Made by a program: the position numbers and the translations under genes. A stretch of DNA of 64,000 nucleotides from NCBI RefSeq assembly GCF_027922005.1, contig NZ_BSEV01000008.1, positions 62,001 to 126,000 of the forward strand. The letters run 5' to 3'. The notes under the pieces were generated by a model, which did not search any database, was not told where the DNA came from, and was given only the letters and a program-made list of their open reading frames with translations. This document shows, one piece after another, positions 49,238-58,588 of this stretch. Numbering within the stretch: the stretch's first letter is position 1; every line of letters begins with the position of its first letter. The DNA is from Streptosporangium carneum (GTDB lineage: Bacteria > Actinomycetota > Actinomycetes > Streptosporangiales > Streptosporangiaceae).

Positions 49238-50577
49238 TGGCCGGGCTGGACCTGCTGTTCAGGGCCCGTCGAGTGGTCACCGCCGACGGAGAGGCGGCAC
49301 GCAGCGTCGGCGTACGGGGCGGGACGGTCGTCGCGGTCGAGCCGCTGGACGCCGGTCTCGACGCCGCCGAGGTCATCGAGCTCGGCGACGACGAGGTGCT
49401 GCTGCCCGGCCTCGTGGACAGTCACGTGCACGTGAACGACCCCGGCCGGACCGAGTGGGAGGGATTCGGGACCGCCACCCGGGCGGCCGCGGCCGGCGGC
49501 GTCACGACGATCGTCGACATGCCGCTGAACAGCGTCCCGCCCACCGTCGACGCGGCGGCGCTGCGGGTGAAGCGGGAGGCCGCCGAGGGGCGGGTGCACG
49601 TCGACGTCGGCTTCTGGGGCGGCGCCGTACCGGGCAACCTGCGCGAGCTGCGCGGGCTCCACGACGCGGGCGTGTTCGGGTTCAAGTGCTTCCTGCTGCA
49701 CTCGGGCGTGGACGAGTTCCCCCATCTGGAGCCGGGCGAGCTGGCGGACGCGCTCCGGGAGATCAGGGCGTTCGACGCGCTGATGATCGTGCACGCCGAG
49801 GACCCGCACGTGATCGACCACGCCCCGCCCGCGCACGGCGCGAGCTACCGGGACTTCCTGCGCTCCCGGCCGCGCGACGCGGAGAACCTCGCGGTCGCGC
49901 GCGTCATCGAGCTGGCCCGCCGGACCGGCTGCCGGGTGCACATCCTGCACCTGTCCAGCTCGGACGCGCTGCCGATGATCCGCTCCGCCCGGCACGACGG
50001 CGTCCGGATCACCGTGGAGACCTGCCCGCACTACCTGACGTTCAGCGCCGAGGAGATCACCGAGGGAGCCACCCAGTTCAAGTGCTGCCCGCCGATCCGC
50101 GAGGCGGCCAACCGCGAGTCGCTCTGGCAGGGACTCGCCGACGGCACGATCGACTGCGTGGTCTCCGACCACTCGCCGTGCACACCGGAGCTCAAGCGGT
50201 TCGACACCGGTGACTTCGGCGCCGCCTGGGGCGGCATCGCGTCACTGCAACTCGGCCTGCCCGCGGTGTGGACCGAGGCCGGACGCCGCGGCCACACGCC
50301 GGCCGACGTGGTGCGCTGGATGGCCGAACGCCCCGCGGAGGTGGCGGGACTGTCCCGCAAGGGCCGGATCGCGCCGGGCTACCAGGCCGACTTCTGCGTG
50401 TTCGCGCCCGACCAGGCGTTCACGGTCGACAGGGACCGGCTGCACCACCGCAACCCCGTGACGCCCTACCACGGCCGCAGGCTCACCGGCGTGGTCCGCG
50501 GCAGCTGGCTGCGCGGCGTACGGATCGACATCGACGGCCCGCCGCGGGGCCGGCTGCTCAACCGAGGAGAAATATGA
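49237..50577 (+). CDS. allB: Allantoinase
   Basis: 446 residues from ATG 49237, sharing one base with the racemase stop (TGATG). Dihydroorotase/allantoinase-type amidohydrolase: [20 protein letters not shown] (HxH; allantoinase-specific [11 protein letters not shown]), [20 protein letters not shown], bridging Lys in [20 protein letters not shown], His in VHAEDPHVI and [10 protein letters not shown], Asp in [13 protein letters not shown]. It opens the hydantoin ring of allantoin to allantoate in the cytoplasm. It overlaps allantoicase by four bases. Confidence 0.93.
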   Translation: MAGLDLLFRARRVVTADGEAARSVGVRGGTVVAVEPLDAGLDAAEVIELGDDEVLLPGLVDSHVHVNDPGRTEWEGFGTATRAAAAGGVTTIVDMPLNSVPPTVDAAALRVKREAAEGRVHVDVGFWGGAVPGNLRELRGLHDAGVFGFKCFLLHSGVDEFPHLEPGELADALREIRAFDALMIVHAEDPHVIDHAPPAHGASYRDFLRSRPRDAENLAVARVIELARRTGCRVHILHLSSSDALPMIRSARHDGVRITVETCPHYLTFSAEEITEGATQFKCCPPIREAANRESLWQGLADGTIDCVVSDHSPCTPELKRFDTGDFGAAWGGIASLQLGLPAVWTEAGRRGHTPADVVRWMAERPAEVAGLSRKGRIAPGYQADFCVFAPDQAFTVDRDRLHHRNPVTPYHGRRLTGVVRGSWLRGVRIDIDGPPRGRLLNRGEI

Positions 50578-51716
50578 CTTTCACCCGCTTTCCGGACCTG
50601 GCCTCGCGTGCGCTGGCCGGCAGTGTCGTGTATGCCAACGACGAGTTGTTCGCCGAGCGCGAGAACCTGATCAAGGCCGGTCCCGCGGTGTTCTCGGCGG
50701 AGGACTTCGGCCACAAGGGCAAGGTGTACGACGGCTGGGAGACCCGTCGCCGGCGCGAGCCCGGGAACGACTGCGCGATCGTCCGGCTCGGCGTCCCCGG
50801 CGTGGTGCACGGTGTGGTGATCGACACCGCCTGGTTCAAGGGCAACTATCCGCCGTACGCCTCGGTGGAGGCGACCAGCGTCGAGGGAGCGCCGTCACCG
50901 GCCGAGCTGGAGCGGGCGAGCTGGGAGACGATCGTCGGGAAGAGCGCGATCAAGGGCGACGCCGAGAACGCGTTCGAGGTGGCGGACCGGCGGCGCTGGA
51001 CGCATGTCCGGCTGAGCATCTACCCCGACGGCGGGGTGGCCCGGTTCCGGGTGCACGGCGAGCCGGTGCCGGACCCGCGGTTCCTGGACGGCACCATCGA
51101 CCTGGCCGCGCTGGAGCACGGCGGGGACGTGGTGGACTGCTCGAACACGTTCTACTCCTCGCCGGTGCAGCTGCTGCTGCCCGGCAGGGCCAGGATCATG
51201 GGCGACGGCTGGGAGAACGCCCGCCGCCGCGACGGCGGCAACGACCATGTGTCGATCAGGCTGGCGGCCCGTGGGCGGGTCCGCCGGGTGGAGATCGACA
51301 CGTCGTACTTCGTCGGCAACGCGGCAGGCTGGGCCTCGCTGAGCGGGACCGACGCCGACCGTCCGGACGAGGACGCGCAGTGGTTCGACCTGGTTCCGAA
51401 GACCCGGCTGCAGCCGGACACGCGTCACTTCTTCCGCTCGGTGTCGGCCGCGCCCGTGACGCACGTCCGCCTCGACGTCTTCCCCGACGGCGGTCTGGCC
51501 AGGCTCAGGGTGCACGGTGAGCTGGTCGCCGACGCCCACCGGGCGGCCGTGCTCCGCTGGCTCGACCTGCTCCCCGCCGGACACGCCGTCCAGGTGATTC
51601 ACGGGGCCGGCGTGCCCCGTCGATCCGCCGAGGAGCTCCTTCGCCGACGGCCGTTCGCCGACGGCGGCGTACTGCCCTCAGCGGTTCTCTCCGCCCTCCT
51701 GGGAGAACCCCGGTAA
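50574..51716 (+). CDS. alc: Allantoicase with truncated OHCU-decarboxylase-like tail
   Basis: 380 residues from ATG 50574 (GAGGAG six bases upstream; overlaps the allantoinase stop). Two allantoicase repeats: [20 protein letters not shown] with [19 protein letters not shown], and [20 protein letters not shown] with [17 protein letters not shown]. It hydrolyses allantoate to ureidoglycolate and urea. The last about 45 residues ([19 protein letters not shown]... then [20 protein letters not shown]) resemble the N terminus of OHCU decarboxylase, an earlier enzyme of uric acid degradation, cut off by the stop. This could be a fusion relic. Allantoicases usually have about 330-345 residues, so the tail is extra. 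Confidence 0.92.
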   Translation: MTFTRFPDLASRALAGSVVYANDELFAERENLIKAGPAVFSAEDFGHKGKVYDGWETRRRREPGNDCAIVRLGVPGVVHGVVIDTAWFKGNYPPYASVEATSVEGAPSPAELERASWETIVGKSAIKGDAENAFEVADRRRWTHVRLSIYPDGGVARFRVHGEPVPDPRFLDGTIDLAALEHGGDVVDCSNTFYSSPVQLLLPGRARIMGDGWENARRRDGGNDHVSIRLAARGRVRRVEIDTSYFVGNAAGWASLSGTDADRPDEDAQWFDLVPKTRLQPDTRHFFRSVSAAPVTHVRLDVFPDGGLARLRVHGELVADAHRAAVLRWLDLLPAGHAVQVIHGAGVPRRSAEELLRRRPFADGGVLPSAVLSALLGEPR

Positions 51717-51752
51717 GTTCAGGGTCTCCGGCTTCACGCACGAGAAGGCGGC

Positions 51753-51844
51753 GCCTTCGATTGCGTCGGCGGCACCGTGCTGCTGACCGCGGACGGCCCG
51801 GAGGAGCTCAACACCGTCCCGAACCGGCTGAACGTCGTCGACTG
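51753..51844 (+). pseudogene. Short C-terminal relic (glycosidase-like)
   Basis: The plus strand reads GGAFDCVGGTVLLTADGPEE then LNTVPNRLNVVD and TGA (about 51842-51844). The LTAxxPxxxNTxxxPxRV pattern recalls the end of GH51 alpha-L-arabinofuranosidases, but the piece is too short to be sure. No start, no upstream domain. Confidence 0.3.
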
Positions 51845-51852
51845 ATCCCGCT

Positions 51853-51883
51853 GGGCGCCGCGGCCTGTCAGACCGCGGCGCCC
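51853..51883 (+). terminator. Terminator after the ureide operon
   Basis: 11-bp GC-only arms (51853-51863 and 51873-51883) with a nine-base loop, followed by GCTTTCG. It lies about 135 bases after the allantoicase stop, beyond the short glycosidase-like relic. Confidence 0.65.
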
Positions 51884-51919
51884 GCTTTCGTCGACGGGTG
51901 AGAACCCTCTCGCCCGTCC

Positions 51920-51944
51920 GGTTCGACTCCCGCCACCCGCTCCA
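51920..51944 (+). tRNA. tRNA 3'-end relic
   Basis: GGTTCGACTCCCGCCACCCG followed by CTCCA, the T loop through CCA of a tRNA like the tRNA-Gly relic at 9.8 kb. The 5' T-stem strand no longer pairs properly and no 5' half exists. The next about 45 bases (AAGCAAGAAGGCCCAGGTCA...) match the sequence after the 9.8-kb relic. Confidence 0.5.
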
Positions 51945-52024
51945 AGCAAGAAGGCCCAGGTCAGGAGCGGTTCCGAGCCCGGGGCGGCAAGGATCCGACC
52001 GCCTCGATGTGGCACGATGCCTGC

Positions 52025-52471
52025 ATGCAGCTTGATCAAACCCTTGTCGACGCGGCCGTCGCACAGATGGATCGGCGATGGCCGGCTGATGAGCCGGGCG
52101 GCGCCGCGGCCGTCTACCTGGAGGACGGGCAGATCCTCACCAGCGTCGGCCTGGACAATCTCAACGGCGGAGTGTCCCTGTGTCATGAGACTGGCGCCAT
52201 CTGCCAGGCCTACACGCTCAACAAGAAGATCACCGCCTCCGTGTGCGTCTATCGGGCCTCCGAACGTGACCGCGTCCTCGTCCTTCCTCCGTGCGGCATC
52301 TGCCAGGAGCGCTTGGCCTTGTGGGGGCCTGACGTACAGGTCGGGGTGCCTGACGACTCCACCGTGACGGGGTGGGGCGTTCGCACTCTTCGCGACGTGA
52401 ACCCGTTCTACTGGGGATCGCAGTTCACCGAAGACGGCGCCTGGCCTTCCCCTGAAGTCCACTCCTCCTGA
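52025..52471 (+). CDS. Cytidine deaminase-like enzyme (blasticidin-S-deaminase type)
   Basis: 148 residues from ATG 52025 (a GTG at 52007 is a possible alternative). Zinc deaminase motifs: first ligand and catalytic Glu in VSLCHETGAICQA (CxE), second pair in VLVLPPCGICQERLALWGPD (PCxxCxE). The preceding VYLEDGQILTSVGLDNLNGG is the strand that typically carries the nucleoside-binding Asn in the cytidine and blasticidin-S deaminase group. At 148 residues it fits the tetrameric CDA family. Substrate may be cytidine or an antibiotic nucleoside. Stand-alone gene; 52472-52596 holds nothing recognisable. Confidence 0.82.
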   Translation: MQLDQTLVDAAVAQMDRRWPADEPGGAAAVYLEDGQILTSVGLDNLNGGVSLCHETGAICQAYTLNKKITASVCVYRASERDRVLVLPPCGICQERLALWGPDVQVGVPDDSTVTGWGVRTLRDVNPFYWGSQFTEDGAWPSPEVHSS

Positions 52472-52596
52472 CAGACAGGCCCCGGCCCACAAGGGCGTCG
52501 GCGACGGCCCGGCCCCTCCCGCGGGCGACCGCGCGGCGGGCGGCGCCGAACGCCGCCGGAAGCACCCCCCGGCCGCCGGTACCCGCTCTCCGCCTC

Positions 52597-54540
52597 TCAG
52601 TCGCCGTGGTGACAGTGCCCGCCACGGTGCTCGGCCTCGTTGGCGGGCACGTTGAGCGTGGGGTTGCGGTCGAAGAACCCGTACGGCGTCAACGAGAACC
52701 CGACATGGTCGACCGGCATCACCGGCCAGTCCTCGGGCCGCGGGAAGTGGGTCACGCCGAAGGTGTGCCACAGCACGACGTCCTCGCCGTCCAGGGGCCG
52801 GTCACCCGCGACGTACGCGGGCAGACCGTCGCCGCCCGGGTTCTGGTTGACGAACTCGCCGGCCGGGTACCGCTCCTCAGGCGTGTACCGGGTGATCCAC
52901 AGATCCCGGGTGGTGAACGCCGCCCGCGCGGCGATCGACGACGACGGGTCCGCCAGCAGGGTCGGGTTCTGCTCGGCGCGCAGCACGTAGCCGGTCGGCT
53001 GACCGAGCCGGTTGGTGCGCTCGGTGCTCACCACGTGCCAGGTCCGCCCGACCGAGGCGTCCGCACTGCGCACCCCCTCGGCCTCGCTCGCGATCCGGGT
53101 CCGGGCGTAGCTGAAGGCGTTGCCGTACGGGTTCTCCGGCGAGACCGGCACCCGGACCGCGTCGACCTCGTCGACCGCGTTCCGGAGGCCGTCGACCATC
53201 ATGTCGAGGCGCGCGCTGAACAGGTGCTGGTGGAACGGGGCGGCCAGGCCCGGAGCCACCTCGCTGGCGTAGGGCCATTCTTCCAGCCCGCGGTAGGCCG
53301 AGGCGAAGAGGATGCCGGTGAGCTTGGCCTCGCACTCGATCCTGCCGTCGAGGTAGAGGTACCAGTAGAAGCCGTAGTCGTAGTTGCCGACCGTGGTGAA
53401 GAACGAAATCACCAGGCGGCGCTGGCGGCGGACCTCGGCCGAGTTCGGGGTGTAGATGTCGGTGTGCTTCCAGAGCGTGCCGTAGTCCTCCTCGTGCAGG
53501 CAGATCGCGTTGGGGATCCGCCGCACGTCCCCGGCCTCGTCGGCCAGGTCGACATCGACGTAGTGGATCTCGCCGAGGCAGTCGCAGCCCAGGGTGAGCG
53601 AGTTCGCGAACCGGCCGAAGAGGTATTCACCGGTGTCGAAGTAGTTCTGCCAGAACCGGACCGGCGCCGGGTCGCCGTACGGCACCACCATCTCGGCGAT
53701 GGAGGCGCGGTAGACGACCGGCCGGAGCTCGCCGTCGTGGTCGGGGTCGGCGTAGGCCAGCTGGTGGAGCACCAGGCCCTCGCGGGCGTCGAACCCGAAG
53801 TGGAAGGACCAGTTCGCCCAGGTGATCTGGTCGCCCTCGACCTGGAACGACGGCCCGTCGGGCTGGGTTATCTCGATGGGTCTCAGGGTCTCCAGCGGCG
53901 CCGGGCGCCCCTGCGGGAGGTGGAACCTGCTCGGCTCCTCCGGCAGCGGGAAGACGCCGATGTCGACGATCTCGGTCGCCTTCTTCTCGATCAGGTCGAC
54001 GTAGGCGCTCAGCCCGTCCACCGGGTGCGCCCAGACGTGACCGTCGGGGTCGGCCGCGGCGAAGCAGAGCACCCGGATGATCCGCCTGCCCTTCTCGCCG
54101 GGCAGGTCGAAGACGCCGGCGGAGAGCGGCGCGCATCTCACCTGCTCCGCGGTCAGACCGCGCTTGGCCAGCGCGTCGACCCAGGCCGGCTCCTGGGCGA
54201 GGATCCCGTCGACCGACATGAACTCCTCGACCAGGACCGGCATCCCGCCCTGGGAGCCGTCGACGTCGACGATCGCGGCCACCGCGTCGGCGGTGAGGTC
54301 GACGGTCACGTCCCGGGCGTCGCCGGTCGCGGTGTCGAGCAGCAGCACCCGCGCCCGGCGGTCGGGCCTTGGCCCGGTGCCGGCCTGGAACGCGAGCACC
54401 TCCTGCTTGTGCGGCTCGAGCAGGCCGACGTAGACGAAGCGGACGCTCTCGCCGGCCAGGCCGGCCTCGCGTACCAGGGCGGCGGTCCGCTCGATCTCGG
54501 TCGCGGTGAGGCTGGAAACCGGGGTGGTCAGGGTGGTCAT
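52597..54540 (-). CDS. Copper-containing primary amine oxidase
   Basis: 647 residues from ATG 54540. Copper amine oxidase with the self-processed topaquinone Tyr in TTVGNYDYGFYWYLYLDG (N-Y-D), copper His pair in AAPFHQHLFSARLDMMVD and third His in GVTHFPRPEDWPVMPVDHVG, followed by FSLTPYGFFDRNPTLNVP. The catalytic-base Asp region is around RFWQNYFDTGEYLFGRFANS. It oxidises primary amines to aldehydes with release of ammonia and hydrogen peroxide. No signal peptide is seen. The C-terminal HRGGHCHHGD may bind metal. It stands alone; a large preceding open frame is GC-rich noise. Confidence 0.93.
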   Translation of the reverse strand: MTTLTTPVSSLTATEIERTAALVREAGLAGESVRFVYVGLLEPHKQEVLAFQAGTGPRPDRRARVLLLDTATGDARDVTVDLTADAVAAIVDVDGSQGGMPVLVEEFMSVDGILAQEPAWVDALAKRGLTAEQVRCAPLSAGVFDLPGEKGRRIIRVLCFAAADPDGHVWAHPVDGLSAYVDLIEKKATEIVDIGVFPLPEEPSRFHLPQGRPAPLETLRPIEITQPDGPSFQVEGDQITWANWSFHFGFDAREGLVLHQLAYADPDHDGELRPVVYRASIAEMVVPYGDPAPVRFWQNYFDTGEYLFGRFANSLTLGCDCLGEIHYVDVDLADEAGDVRRIPNAICLHEEDYGTLWKHTDIYTPNSAEVRRQRRLVISFFTTVGNYDYGFYWYLYLDGRIECEAKLTGILFASAYRGLEEWPYASEVAPGLAAPFHQHLFSARLDMMVDGLRNAVDEVDAVRVPVSPENPYGNAFSYARTRIASEAEGVRSADASVGRTWHVVSTERTNRLGQPTGYVLRAEQNPTLLADPSSSIAARAAFTTRDLWITRYTPEERYPAGEFVNQNPGGDGLPAYVAGDRPLDGEDVVLWHTFGVTHFPRPEDWPVMPVDHVGFSLTPYGFFDRNPTLNVPANEAEHRGGHCHHGD

Positions 54541-55091
54541 GGGATCCTCTCTCGGGTGGGCCGCGTCGAGCCGCTCGACTCGACGCTCTTGAGACCGTCG
54601 TGCAGGCCATGGGCCGCCGGGGTGCGCCGCCGTAAGGGCATGACGAAGCGAACGGCGGACGCATGGATCTCCCTCATCGAGACGAAAGTCAGCAGGTCGC
54701 ACGGGATGGCGTCCTCACACGCCCGGGGATTCCCCGTCCACCCCGCCCGCGCCGGAAGCGGCTCTGAAACAGGCGGCACAGTGCTCGTCGTGGCCGCTGA
54801 CGCGCGGCCGAATCGCGCCACGTGACCATCCGTTCTCGAAACGTGAGGGAGACCTTGAGTTGACCATGACCGCACCGGCGGGGCAATCCCCACCTTGACC
54901 GTGCATCCGCCCCCGACAGGAGTGGCGCCGACGCGAGGGAAGCAGACCGCGGGCGACAGCGCGCGTTCGTGCTGGTCGCGGCACCCGCTGCGTGGACTCC
55001 CTGCCGGGCAGGCCGATGGTGATCGACGGCGAACTGGCCACAATCGGCCACAACGGCGGCCACAACACCGCCGCCGAACACCAGACGACGC
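54541..55091. other. Gene-poor interval
   Basis: No supported gene. A plus-strand segment near 55000 reads VDSLPGRPMVIDGELATIGH then NGGHNTAAEHQ, which looks coding-like and may be a short C-terminal relic, but I cannot name it. Confidence 0.45.
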
Positions 55092-55535
55092 CTAGGCGAC
55101 CGGTTTGCCCATGTCGGTCCTGCGGGTGTTCTGCAACGACGTGAAGCGCCACGCGTCCGGCTGTCTCACCGCGGTGAGCGTGATGACGGAGTTCCGGCTC
55201 GGATCCGGCTTCTCACCGAGAGACGAGTTGCCGGTGGAGATCACGAGGGCGACGTCGGGCCGGAGGAACCGGATCGACAGGGCGGTCTCTCCGGTCCCGC
55301 CCGTGAGCCGGGACCCCTTCAGCGGACCGTCGAAGAGCGCACGATGTCCCTCCTCGATCGCCGCGCGGCCCTTGACGTGCATGCCGAAGAAGGTGATGTA
55401 GTCGGCGTCCTCGGTGAACTGCGCGGCGTAGGCGGTGGCGTCCCCCGCGTTCCATGCCTCCGTCATGCGGTCGAGCAACTCGCGGATCTGGCGAACGTCG
55501 ACGGTTTCCGTGGTCTGTCCGGTTCCCGCAGTCAT
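55092..55535 (-). CDS. SnoaL-like/DUF4440 protein (SgcJ/EcaC type)
   Basis: 147 residues from ATG 55535 (GAGGAAC upstream). Cone-shaped alpha+beta SnoaL fold: VDVRQIRELLDRMTEAWNAG, TAYAAQFTEDADYITFFGMH, GRAAIEEGHRALFDGPLKGS, then FLRPDVALVISTGNSSLGEK and a final TLTAVRQPDAWRFTSLQNTR. The SgcJ/EcaC subgroup lacks fixed catalytic residues and includes polyketide accessory proteins of unclear function. Convergent with nothing; probably monocistronic. Confidence 0.82.
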   Translation of the reverse strand: MTAGTGQTTETVDVRQIRELLDRMTEAWNAGDATAYAAQFTEDADYITFFGMHVKGRAAIEEGHRALFDGPLKGSRLTGGTGETALSIRFLRPDVALVISTGNSSLGEKPDPSRNSVITLTAVRQPDAWRFTSLQNTRRTDMGKPVA

Positions 55536-55761
55536 GAGGTTCCTCTCTATTTAGATGCAAAACTCTCTATTGCAGCCTGCACTATAGAAACGTGCATGTC
55601 TACATCGCCCGGAATCATGGCCGCCCCGACCGCGAGAACCCGTGGACGTTCGCGGTCAGGTCATGGAGTCAAGAAGGAGGGTCATGAGACAGCCGGTGTC
55701 GTGAGCGGCGAGCGCCTGCGTGGGATCCGCGCGAGCGTGCGTCGCGACGGTGTTCCGAACG

Positions 55762-56742
55762 TCATGCCTTGGCGAAGCGGCGGGCCAGGCGGGCGAAGGT
55801 GTCCTTGAGCTCGGCCGGGCCGACGACCTCGATGTCGGCGTCGAACCTGCAGATGGCGGACGCCAGGCCGATCCACGACCATGACCCCAGGACGAGCCTG
55901 CAGCGGTCGGGGCCGAGCTCTTCGACGACTCCTTCGCGGGTGTAGCGGGACACGACGGCGGCGGGCAGGTCGAGGATCACCTCGCCGCGGCACGACCAGT
56001 CGGCGGAGGAGCCGTCGGAGCCCCTGAACCTGGCGGTCACGAAGGCGGCCACCGTGCCCCCGGGCAGCTCTCGCGGTGTGAAGCGGGGCCCGGTGGGGGT
56101 GCGCGGGGTGATCCGGTCGACGCGGAAGGTGCGCCAGTCCTCGCGGTCGAGGTCCCAGGCGACGAGGTACCAGCGCCCGCCCCAGGTGACGAGGTGATGG
56201 GGCTGCGCCCGGCGCGGCGGGGCCGGCGCGCCGCCGTCGTCCGCTCCTGACGCGTAGTCGAAACGCAGTTCCTCGTGGACGTGGACGGCGGCGCTGAGCG
56301 CCATGAGCACGCCACTGTCGACCGGCGGGTCCGGCCGGAGCTCCGGCCGCTCGACGGCGGTGACCTGGAGGGTGTCGACGCGGTGGCGCAGCCGTGCGGG
56401 CATGACCTGGCAGACGGTGTGCAGGGCGCGCGCCGCGCCCTGCTCGATGGCGGCGCCGCTGGTGGTGGCGAGCCGCAGGGCGATGGCCAGGGCGACGGCC
56501 TGCTCGTCGTCGAACAGCAGCGGGGGCAGCTCCGAGCCGGCGTCGAGCCGGTACCCGCCGTCGGGCCCTTTGAAGGCCGTGATGGGGTAGCCGAGCTCGC
56601 GCAGGCGGTCGACGTCACGGCGTACGGTGCGGGGGCTGACGTCCAGCCGCTCGGCCAGCAGCGCTCCCGGCCAGTCCCGGCGGGTCTGGAGCAGCGAGAG
56701 CAGCGCCAGCAGCCGCGCTGAGGTTTTCGGCATGGCATCCAT
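55762..56742 (-). CDS. WYL-domain transcriptional regulator (DeoR-like HTH)
   Basis: 326 residues from ATG 56742 (or ATG 56733, three codons later). HTH_11 domain: TSARLLALLSLLQTRRDWPG then LLAERLDVSPRTVRRDVDRL; then the WYL domain around RWYLVAWDLDREDWRTFRVD and RITPRTPTGP. Such proteins sense small ligands or DNA ends and often control a neighbouring gene. It is divergent from the VOC/AKR chimeric relic, which was probably its target gene (PhnB-type VOC). Confidence 0.88.
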   Translation of the reverse strand: MDAMPKTSARLLALLSLLQTRRDWPGALLAERLDVSPRTVRRDVDRLRELGYPITAFKGPDGGYRLDAGSELPPLLFDDEQAVALAIALRLATTSGAAIEQGAARALHTVCQVMPARLRHRVDTLQVTAVERPELRPDPPVDSGVLMALSAAVHVHEELRFDYASGADDGGAPAPPRRAQPHHLVTWGGRWYLVAWDLDREDWRTFRVDRITPRTPTGPRFTPRELPGGTVAAFVTARFRGSDGSSADWSCRGEVILDLPAAVVSRYTREGVVEELGPDRCRLVLGSWSWIGLASAICRFDADIEVVGPAELKDTFARLARRFAKA

Positions 56743-56868
56743 CTTGCCGGAAGAAGAGGACACATCCTGGCCGCTTTGCCTGCGACTGTTGTCCCCAGCC
56801 GAGCAAGTCCGCCGGCCGGGCGCGCCTGACGGCGTCCGGAGACGATGAGCAGAAATCAGGGGTCGAAC

Positions 56869-57351
56869 ATGTCCGTCAAGTCTGTGGCGCATGTGAACTT
56901 CCGGGGTGACGCCCGTGCGGCACTGGAGTTCTATCAGTCCGTGTTCGGCGGCGACGTCGCCGTCGTCACGTACAAGGACTCGGGAGACGTGCAGGACCCC
57001 GCCGAGGCGGATCAGGTGATGTGGGGCCAGCTGACCGCCGGCAACGGCTTCCACGTCATGGCGTACGACGTGCCCTCACGGTTGCCCCCGTCTTCGCCGG
57101 CCTTCCGTCGATCGAAGCGAAGGGAACACCCCACAATGAGAACGCGCCCCCTGGGCCGGACCGGGACACCGGTCAGCCCCTCCCGCATGGGCACCGTGAT
57201 GTTCGGCCGGGTCGGCGGTCCCGGCCACGACGGCTGCGTGCGCACCGTCCACCGGGCCGTGGACGCGGGGATCGACGTCGTCGACACCGCCGACGTGTCC
57301 TGCGACCCGCCGGCCATCACGCGGGCGGCCGGCGGGCGGGCCGCGGCGTGA
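56869..57351 (+). pseudogene. Chimeric relic: truncated PhnB-like VOC domain joined to truncated aldo/keto reductase
   Basis: One open frame contains two gene stubs. From ATG 56869, SVKSVAHVNFRGDARAALEF and YQSVFGGDVAVVTYKDSGDV then GNGFHVMAYDVPSR is the first about 74 residues of a PhnB-like VOC protein (normally about 140). After an unrelated join, MRTRPLGRTGTPVSPSRMGT (ATG 57135) and HRAVDAGIDVVDTADV is the N terminus of an aldo/keto reductase (normally about 330 residues), which ends 14 residues later in Ala/Arg-rich sequence. At least two deletions are needed to explain this. Confidence 0.72.
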
Positions 57352-58451
57352 CCCCGACGACCGTTCTGGACACCCGGGCGCTCAACCGCGCGACGCTGGC
57401 CCGGCAACTGCTGCTCGACCGCGCCGACGTGCCGGTGCTCGACGCCGTCGCACACCTGTGCGGCATGCAGGCGCAGGAACCCCAGGAGCCGTTCGTCGGA
57501 CTCTGGTCACGGCTGCGCGCGTTCGACCCGGCGGTGCTGTCGGAGCTGCTGGTCGGGCGCGGAGTGGTGCGCACCCACCTCATGCGCCGCACCGTCCACC
57601 TCCTGACCACCGAGGACGTGCTGGCCTGGCGGGCCCGCCACGACCTCATGCTGCGCCAGCGGGTGCTCGGGACCTACCGTCGCGAGCTGGCCGGGGTGGA
57701 TCTCGACGGGCTCGCCGCGGCGGGCCTGGCGGTGATGGCCGACGGCGAGCCCCGCTCGATGGCCGAGCTCGTACGGGCGCTGGCCGACCGCTGGTCAGGG
57801 CCGGGGCCGCGGGCGCTGGGAGAGATGCTGATCCCGGCCCTCGTCCCGGCGGCGCAGCTCCCGCCGCGCGGGCTGTGGCGGGCGAAGGGAGGAGTGCGCA
57901 ACGTGCTGCTCTCCGCCTGGCTGGGGCGCGACGTCGACCCGCCGGCGCAGGACGGCTCCGACCCGGTGGGGCAGGAGCTGGCACGGCGCTACCTGGCGGC
58001 GTTCGGTCCCGCGGCCGTGGCCGACCTGCGTGCCTGGTCCGGCCTGACCGGGCTGCCCGCCGCGGTGGCCGCGATCCGGGACGAGCTGGTCGCCTTCCGC
58101 GACGAGCGGGGCCGGGAGCTGCTCGACCTGCCCGGCGGGCCGCGGCCCGACCCGGACACGCCCGCGCCGGTACGGTTCCTGCCGGCGTTCGACAACGCGA
58201 TCCTCGGCTACCACGACCGCGGCCGGATCATCGACGACGCCCACCGCGGCCTGTCGGTCGCCGGCGCTCGCGTCGTCCTGGTCGACGGCCGGGTGGCCGG
58301 CACCTGGACCGTCGAGACCGGCACCGTGGTCGTCGCCCCGCTGAACGGCTTCTCCCCCGCCGACCGTACGGCGGTGGCCGAGGAGGGGAGCGCGCTGGCT
58401 TCGTTCCTCTCCGACGGAGACAGCGATCGCGTGCGGATCACCCCTCGGTGA
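57348..58451 (+). CDS. Winged-helix DNA-binding domain protein (HTH_42/DUF1006 type)
   Basis: 367 residues from a GTG at 57348, overlapping the chimeric relic's stop (GTGA). Recognisable HTH_42 landmarks: LDTRALNRATLARQLLLDRA, AVAHLCGMQAQEPQEPFVGL, LWSRLRAFDPAVLSELL, RTHLMRRTVHLLTTEDVLAW, FGPAAVADLRAWSGLTGLPA and FLPAFDNAILGYHDR. The family is related to the YcaQ DNA glycosylases and includes crosslink-repair enzymes and proteins of unknown function. It is complete, unlike the upstream relics. Confidence 0.85.
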   Translation: MTPTTVLDTRALNRATLARQLLLDRADVPVLDAVAHLCGMQAQEPQEPFVGLWSRLRAFDPAVLSELLVGRGVVRTHLMRRTVHLLTTEDVLAWRARHDLMLRQRVLGTYRRELAGVDLDGLAAAGLAVMADGEPRSMAELVRALADRWSGPGPRALGEMLIPALVPAAQLPPRGLWRAKGGVRNVLLSAWLGRDVDPPAQDGSDPVGQELARRYLAAFGPAAVADLRAWSGLTGLPAAVAAIRDELVAFRDERGRELLDLPGGPRPDPDTPAPVRFLPAFDNAILGYHDRGRIIDDAHRGLSVAGARVVLVDGRVAGTWTVETGTVVVAPLNGFSPADRTAVAEEGSALASFLSDGDSDRVRITPR

Positions 58452-58588
58452 GCGGGCCGACAGGCAACAAGGCCCTGCGCACCTCTCACGCGCGGCGACA
58501 TCGGCCGGCGGGTCGGGGCCGGGCGGAGCCGGCGGCGCTCCACGGCTTGTGGGTCAGTGGTAGGTGACCGGCCCGCCCGGCTGCGCCC

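Noticed and set aside
52606-54825. Very long plus-strand open frame opposite the copper amine oxidase gene
   Set aside because: Its product is Arg/Gly/Val/Asp-rich low-complexity typical of antisense frames of GC-rich genes; the amine oxidase on the other strand has all its catalytic motifs.
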